From CAZDME01 sp964506785 [NCBI: uncultured bacterium] (lineage in GTDB: Bacteria > CAZDME01 > JAYEMH01), in NCBI GenBank assembly GCA_964506785.1, contig CAZDME010000047.1, positions 1 to 10,579 of the forward strand: a stretch of 10,579 nt of DNA. The letters are read 5' to 3'. Position 1 is the stretch's first letter. The number at the start of each line of letters is the position of its first letter. A program made the position numbers and the translations under genes. Below are positions 7,247-10,579 of this stretch, one piece after another. The notes below the pieces were generated by a model. The model was not told the origin of the DNA and searched no databases. It saw nothing but the letters and a program-made list of their open reading frames with translations.

Positions 7247-8623
7247 TTATCCTATACTTAACTTCTGAATTTTTCGCTTTTGCAAAAGTAACTGATAGAT
7301 TGTCCGGGTAACGGTAATGGCGGTAAACATACTGGCTAAAATTCCGATAATCAGGGTAACGGCAAACCCCCGGACCGGACCGGTGCCAAAGAAAAAAAGG
7401 CAGGCAGCGGTAATCAAGGTGGTCAAATTAGCGTCTACAATAGTTAAAAAAGCCCTTTGATAACCCATGCTGACTGCGGCAGAAATGGTTTTTCTCATTT
7501 TCAGCTCTTCACGAATTCTTTCAAAAATTAAAACATTGGCATCAACGGCCATACCAATGGTTAAGGCGATACCGGCTAAACCGGGAAGGGTAAGGGTAGC
7601 TTGAAACATCGCCAGGACACCTAAAATGATGACAATATTAAAAAATAAAGCCAGGTTGGCCAAAAATCCGGAAAGGCCGTAATAAAGACACATAAAAACG
7701 ACAATGAAAATACCGCCTAATAAAATGGCTTTGATGCCGGTGCGAACAGAATCCCTCCCCAAACTGGGACCAACGGTTCTATTTTCCAAAATGGTTACCG
7801 GAGCCGGCAAAGCGCCAGCTTTAAGAACGATGGCTAAATCCTTGGCTTCATCGTGGCTGAAACGGCCGGTTATCTGCCCGCTCCCATGAGGAATTCTTTC
7901 ATTAATAACCGGGTCAGAATAAACGGTGCCGTCAAGCACAATAGCCAGACGGCGGCCAACATTCGTCCCGGTGACCCGGGCAAAAATCTTTCCCCCTTCT
8001 TTATCAAATTCGAAAGCAACATAGGGTTCGTTAAAACGGGCCTGGTCAATAGAAACATGGGCATCAACTAAATGGGCGCCGGTAAGCTCGGCTTCTTTTT
8101 TAAGCAGAAGCGGTATTTTTTCCTCTCTCATTCCCTCCCGGGGCTTATAGGTTTTATATTTCAATTCATATTGCCCGGGAACTTCTCCCTCCAGAGCCTT
8201 CTCTAAAGCCTGGCTGTCATCGCTGACCAGTTTAAATTCTAAAAGAGCGGTTTTACCGATTAAATCAATAGCCCGCTCCGGGTCATCTACGCCAGGAAGC
8301 TGAACTAAGATTCTGTCTTTTCCCTCTTTCTGAATAATCGGCTCGGCAACGCCAAATTCATCAATTCGATTGCGGATAATCTCCTTGGCAATTTCCGTGG
8401 CTTCAGCGGCATGCCCCGGATCCATTCCGGAGGTATCAACTTTAAGGATTAAATGCATCCCTCCTTGAAGATCCAAACCCAGGTTTATTTTTTTCTCGGG
8501 CAGGAGAAATTTAATCGAGTCGGGGACAAATCTATATAATGGCGATGAAGGAAGGGCGTAAGCACCAAGGACAAAAATAACCAGCAATATCAGAATAACT
8601 TTCCACTTAAGTCGTTTATTCAC
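7247..8623 (-). CDS. secD: Protein translocase subunit SecD
   Basis: SecD is the larger half of the SecDF export motor. The product is 458 residues from the chosen GTG. It has a first membrane helix at about 8-24, then the hallmark GLDLQGGMHLILKVD (49-63) opening the large periplasmic P1 region, the RVTGTNVGRRLAIVLDG block (216-232), and ENRTVGPSLG (280-289) just before the membrane bundle. The helices run from about 298 to 448 and include GMAVDANVLIFERIREE (357-373) with the conserved Asp and Arg, and DANLTTLITA (397-406). It is shorter than the roughly 600-residue Escherichia coli SecD because the periplasmic region is reduced, as in many other bacteria. GTG at 8623 is preferred over TTG at 8629 because AAGGA lies 6 nt before the GTG and abuts the TTG. 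It is first gene of secD-secF-recJ; yajC is not seen here. Confidence 0.96.
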   Translation of the reverse strand: MNKRLKWKVILILLVIFVLGAYALPSSPLYRFVPDSIKFLLPEKKINLGLDLQGGMHLILKVDTSGMDPGHAAEATEIAKEIIRNRIDEFGVAEPIIQKEGKDRILVQLPGVDDPERAIDLIGKTALLEFKLVSDDSQALEKALEGEVPGQYELKYKTYKPREGMREEKIPLLLKKEAELTGAHLVDAHVSIDQARFNEPYVAFEFDKEGGKIFARVTGTNVGRRLAIVLDGTVYSDPVINERIPHGSGQITGRFSHDEAKDLAIVLKAGALPAPVTILENRTVGPSLGRDSVRTGIKAILLGGIFIVVFMCLYYGLSGFLANLALFFNIVIILGVLAMFQATLTLPGLAGIALTIGMAVDANVLIFERIREELKMRKTISAAVSMGYQRAFLTIVDANLTTLITAACLFFFGTGPVRGFAVTLIIGILASMFTAITVTRTIYQLLLQKRKIQKLSIG

Positions 8624-8629
8624 TATCAA

Positions 8630-8634
8630 TCCTT
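8630..8634 (-). promoter_or_regulatory. Shine-Dalgarno sequence that fixes the secD start
   Basis: AAGGA on the minus strand lies 6 nt upstream of GTG at 8623 but directly touches the TTG at 8629. This spacing supports GTG as the initiation codon. Confidence 0.7.
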
Positions 8635-8658
8635 ATAGGGTGTATAAGCTGACAGCAG

Positions 8659-8688
8659 AATATATCATATTAAAGTCAGATTTGTCAA
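8659..8688 (-). promoter_or_regulatory. Sigma-70-type promoter of the secD-secF-recJ operon
   Basis: On the minus strand a perfect -35 TTGACA (8688-8683) is followed by an 18-bp spacer and the -10 TATATT (8664-8659), 5 of 6 matches. TG one base ahead of the -10 makes it an extended -10. Transcription should begin near 8652, giving a leader of about 28 nt that holds the AAGGA site. The -35 box contains the TGA stop of comEC, so operon and upstream gene abut without a terminator. Confidence 0.75.
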
Positions 8689-10579
8689 TCAATAAATCTT
8701 GAGTTCTCTCTCCTCAACCAGAGATTTTCCCCATTTGTCCTCATTATAACGGCGCCATCCAAATCGGTTCGATATACCTTTATGCCCAACTGGCTATATG
8801 CATCCAGGGTTTCCTGGTGTGGATGGCCATAAGGATTATTTTTGCCGCAGGAGATAACGGCGATTTCCGGATTGACTAATTTTATAAAATCGGTATAGAC
8901 ACTGCCCCGCCCGCCATGATGGGGCACCTTTAAAACCTCCGCCTCTAATTCAACCTCTCTTTCTATCAATCTTTTCTCCCCCTCTTTTAAGATATCCGCG
9001 GTAAAAAGAAATTTTACCTTTCCATATTGGAGCAAAAGAACCACCGAATTATTATTCAGATGTCCTCTTTCAGTAAATAAAGGCAGACTTGGATGAAGAA
9101 CCTTAATTTTTGTCCGCGGGAAACCCTTGATTTCATCTCCCTGGCTGATTAATCGGTAAGGGATATCTTTCTGAGCGATAAGCTCAAGAAATTCCCGGTA
9201 TAACCAGGAGGTGTGAACCAATCCCGGCTCGAGAATCATCCCGACCGGAAAACCCCGAAGGATGGGGATTAACCCTCCGACATGGTCGGCATCAGGATGG
9301 GTAAGAATAACTAAATCAATCTTTCTAATCCCCTTTTTCCAAAGATAGGGCTTGAGCTTCTTGCGGCCGTCTTTAATCTTTCCGCCGTCAATGAGGAGAT
9401 TTCCCCCTTCAGGGAATTGAATAAAAATAGCATCGCCCTGGCCGATATCAACAAAATTCACCTGAAGCTTTTGCGGTATTAAAGCCTGGGCCCAGATAAA
9501 AAGGTTTAAAGCGACTAAAAGTGCAATAAAGATTTTTTTTATGTTGATCTTTAAACCTTTTAGTTCTTTGCGAAAAAATAAAAGGATAATAAAAAGATAA
9601 TAAGCGGAAATGGCCAGAACCGAGGGGCTATAGACCGGATGGACGGCCCAGGGAAGCTGAACCAATGCCTTAACCAGCCACCTCAAAGCAGTTAAAAGAA
9701 GGCCGTTGGCCGCATTAAAGATTTTAGCCAAAGGCAAAAATATTAATCCGGATAAACTAGCATAAAAACTTACTTTGAGAATTAAACCGAGTAGAGGGAT
9801 AACCAGTAAATTAGCAACTATCGCTACCGGAGTAACCAGGTTAAAATAAAAGGCAATAATCGGCAGGAGGCCAATTTGAACAGCAATTATCCCGGCAAGC
9901 AAAGAAATAAAGCGTTTATTTAGTTTTGGCAGAAACCTTCCAAGCCAAAGGCTGATTTTGGGGGTTAAAATAATCAAGAAAAGCACGGCTAAAAAAGAAA
10001 GCTGGAATCCGGTTTGAAAAAGCATCAGGGGGTTAAAAATTAAAATGACTAAAGCGGCTAACGAAAGAATATTAAGAATGTTCCTTTTTCTTCCCAGAAT
10101 AAGACCAACAAAGAAAAAAACCGTCATTAAACTTGCCCGGACGACCGAAGGACGAAAACCGTTAGAAAGAACTATAAGAGTATAGGTAATAATCAAAGGA
10201 ATGGTTAAAAGAACGGAAGCTTTCCGGGAGAAGCGCAGAAGCTGGAAGAAAAAGAAAAAAATAAAACTTAAAAGTCCAATGTGAAGGCCGCTTATGGCTA
10301 AGATATGAAAAGTCCCGGTATTTTTGAAGGCTTCCTGGATGTCTTGAGAAAGCAACTCCCTCTTTCCTAAAACCAAGCCCTTAATCAAGGCTAAATTATC
10401 GGGATTACCCATGGTCTGGTCAAAGATGTTTTCTATGCGCTGACTCAGGGGAGAGAAAAATTTCAGAAATGCCGGCGAATAATTCTCTGGCAGGGTGAAA
10501 GTTAAAAATAAACTGGTTAGAGTAAAAGATAAAAGGAGAATAATGAGATAAAAATGAATTGCCGTTCGGCGGAGGAAGA
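8685..10579 (-). CDS. comEC: ComEC/Rec2 family DNA uptake channel, N-terminus beyond the window
   Basis: ComEC forms the inner-membrane channel that takes up single-stranded DNA during natural transformation. The reading frame stays open from the right edge (first full codon at 10577), so 630 residues are visible and numbered from there. The ATG at 10412 is not the likely start: it lacks a ribosome site and the 55 residues before it are in frame and protein-like, with no start codon among them. Features are a membrane helix (7-29), the competence domain beginning about LIKGLVLGKR (64-73), HILAISGLHIGL (91-102), RPSVVRASLM (142-151), and many further helices to about 365. A metallo-beta-lactamase-type domain follows: VDIGQGDA (376-383), HPDADH (427-432), TADI (526-529), VPHHG (551-555) and NPYGHPH (581-587). 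Its metal-binding motifs are intact, consistent with a nuclease. No room is seen for the usual OB-fold between the first visible helix and the competence domain. The stop codon overlaps the secD promoter. Confidence 0.95.
   Translation of the reverse strand, partial: FLRRTAIHFYLIILLLSFTLTSLFLTFTLPENYSPAFLKFFSPLSQRIENIFDQTMGNPDNLALIKGLVLGKRELLSQDIQEAFKNTGTFHILAISGLHIGLLSFIFFFFFQLLRFSRKASVLLTIPLIITYTLIVLSNGFRPSVVRASLMTVFFFVGLILGRKRNILNILSLAALVILIFNPLMLFQTGFQLSFLAVLFLIILTPKISLWLGRFLPKLNKRFISLLAGIIAVQIGLLPIIAFYFNLVTPVAIVANLLVIPLLGLILKVSFYASLSGLIFLPLAKIFNAANGLLLTALRWLVKALVQLPWAVHPVYSPSVLAISAYYLFIILLFFRKELKGLKINIKKIFIALLVALNLFIWAQALIPQKLQVNFVDIGQGDAIFIQFPEGGNLLIDGGKIKDGRKKLKPYLWKKGIRKIDLVILTHPDADHVGGLIPILRGFPVGMILEPGLVHTSWLYREFLELIAQKDIPYRLISQGDEIKGFPRTKIKVLHPSLPLFTERGHLNNNSVVLLLQYGKVKFLFTADILKEGEKRLIEREVELEAEVLKVPHHGGRGSVYTDFIKLVNPEIAVISCGKNNPYGHPHQETLDAYSQLGIKVYRTDLDGAVIMRTNGENLWLRRENSRFID

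Noticed and set aside
7853-8071. Open frames on both strands inside secD, out of its reading frame
   Set aside because: They overlap a well-conserved gene, have no ribosome site and show no recognisable protein features; they are by-products of secD codon content. The same applies to the plus-strand open frames within recG, amrS and recJ.
10412-10412. ATG at 10412 as the start of comEC
   Set aside because: The frame remains open upstream to the window edge for 55 codons with membrane-protein composition, and no ribosome site precedes this ATG, so the gene begins outside the window.
1-10579. tRNA or rRNA genes, CRISPR arrays, insertion sequences, defence or toxin-antitoxin modules
   Set aside because: Nearly all sequence is taken up by recognised core genes, the gaps are all under 120 bp, and no spaced repeat array, terminal inverted repeats, transposase or cloverleaf sequence was seen.

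Overview
The window is a compact stretch of a bacterial chromosome, almost entirely coding. Seven of its eight genes lie on the minus strand and one small ribosomal protein gene lies on the plus strand. Every gene but one can be named from its sequence. No mobile element, CRISPR array, tRNA, rRNA or phage gene is visible. Separate SecD and SecF proteins, a zinc-type (four-cysteine) L28, an AmrS-type radical SAM enzyme and a membrane-anchored sulfatase-fold protein suggest an uncultured, probably anaerobic, moderately AT-rich bacterium. A candidate phylum such as Omnitrophota would fit, but that placement is inference from gene style, not something the window proves. TGA is used as a normal stop.

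Reading the minus strand from the right edge: a 5'-truncated comEC (DNA uptake channel) comes first. Its stop codon lies inside the -35 box of a strong-looking extended -10 promoter. That promoter drives secD, secF and recJ, packed with a 1-bp gap and then a 4-bp ATGA overlap. The operon thus joins the protein-export accessory pair SecDF to a single-strand exonuclease, an arrangement related to the secDF/recJ neighbourhood of Gram-positive bacteria. recJ ends tail-to-tail with rpmB (L28, plus strand), only 10 bp apart and with no terminator between them.

rpmB and amrS are transcribed divergently from a gap of about 114 bp in which their predicted promoters overlap. Downstream of amrS on the minus strand, a 65-bp gap carries three near-identical 9-mers and a small palindrome. 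Then come recG and, 22 bp later, a sulfatase-superfamily gene cut by the left edge.

No clearly new multi-gene system is visible. The points most worth a second look are the sulfatase-fold protein (Thr at the nucleophile position and Asn at a normally acidic metal site), the triple 9-mer between amrS and recG, the comEC N-terminal region that leaves no room for the usual OB-fold, the two overlapping or embedded promoters, and amrS standing without its usual partner genes here.
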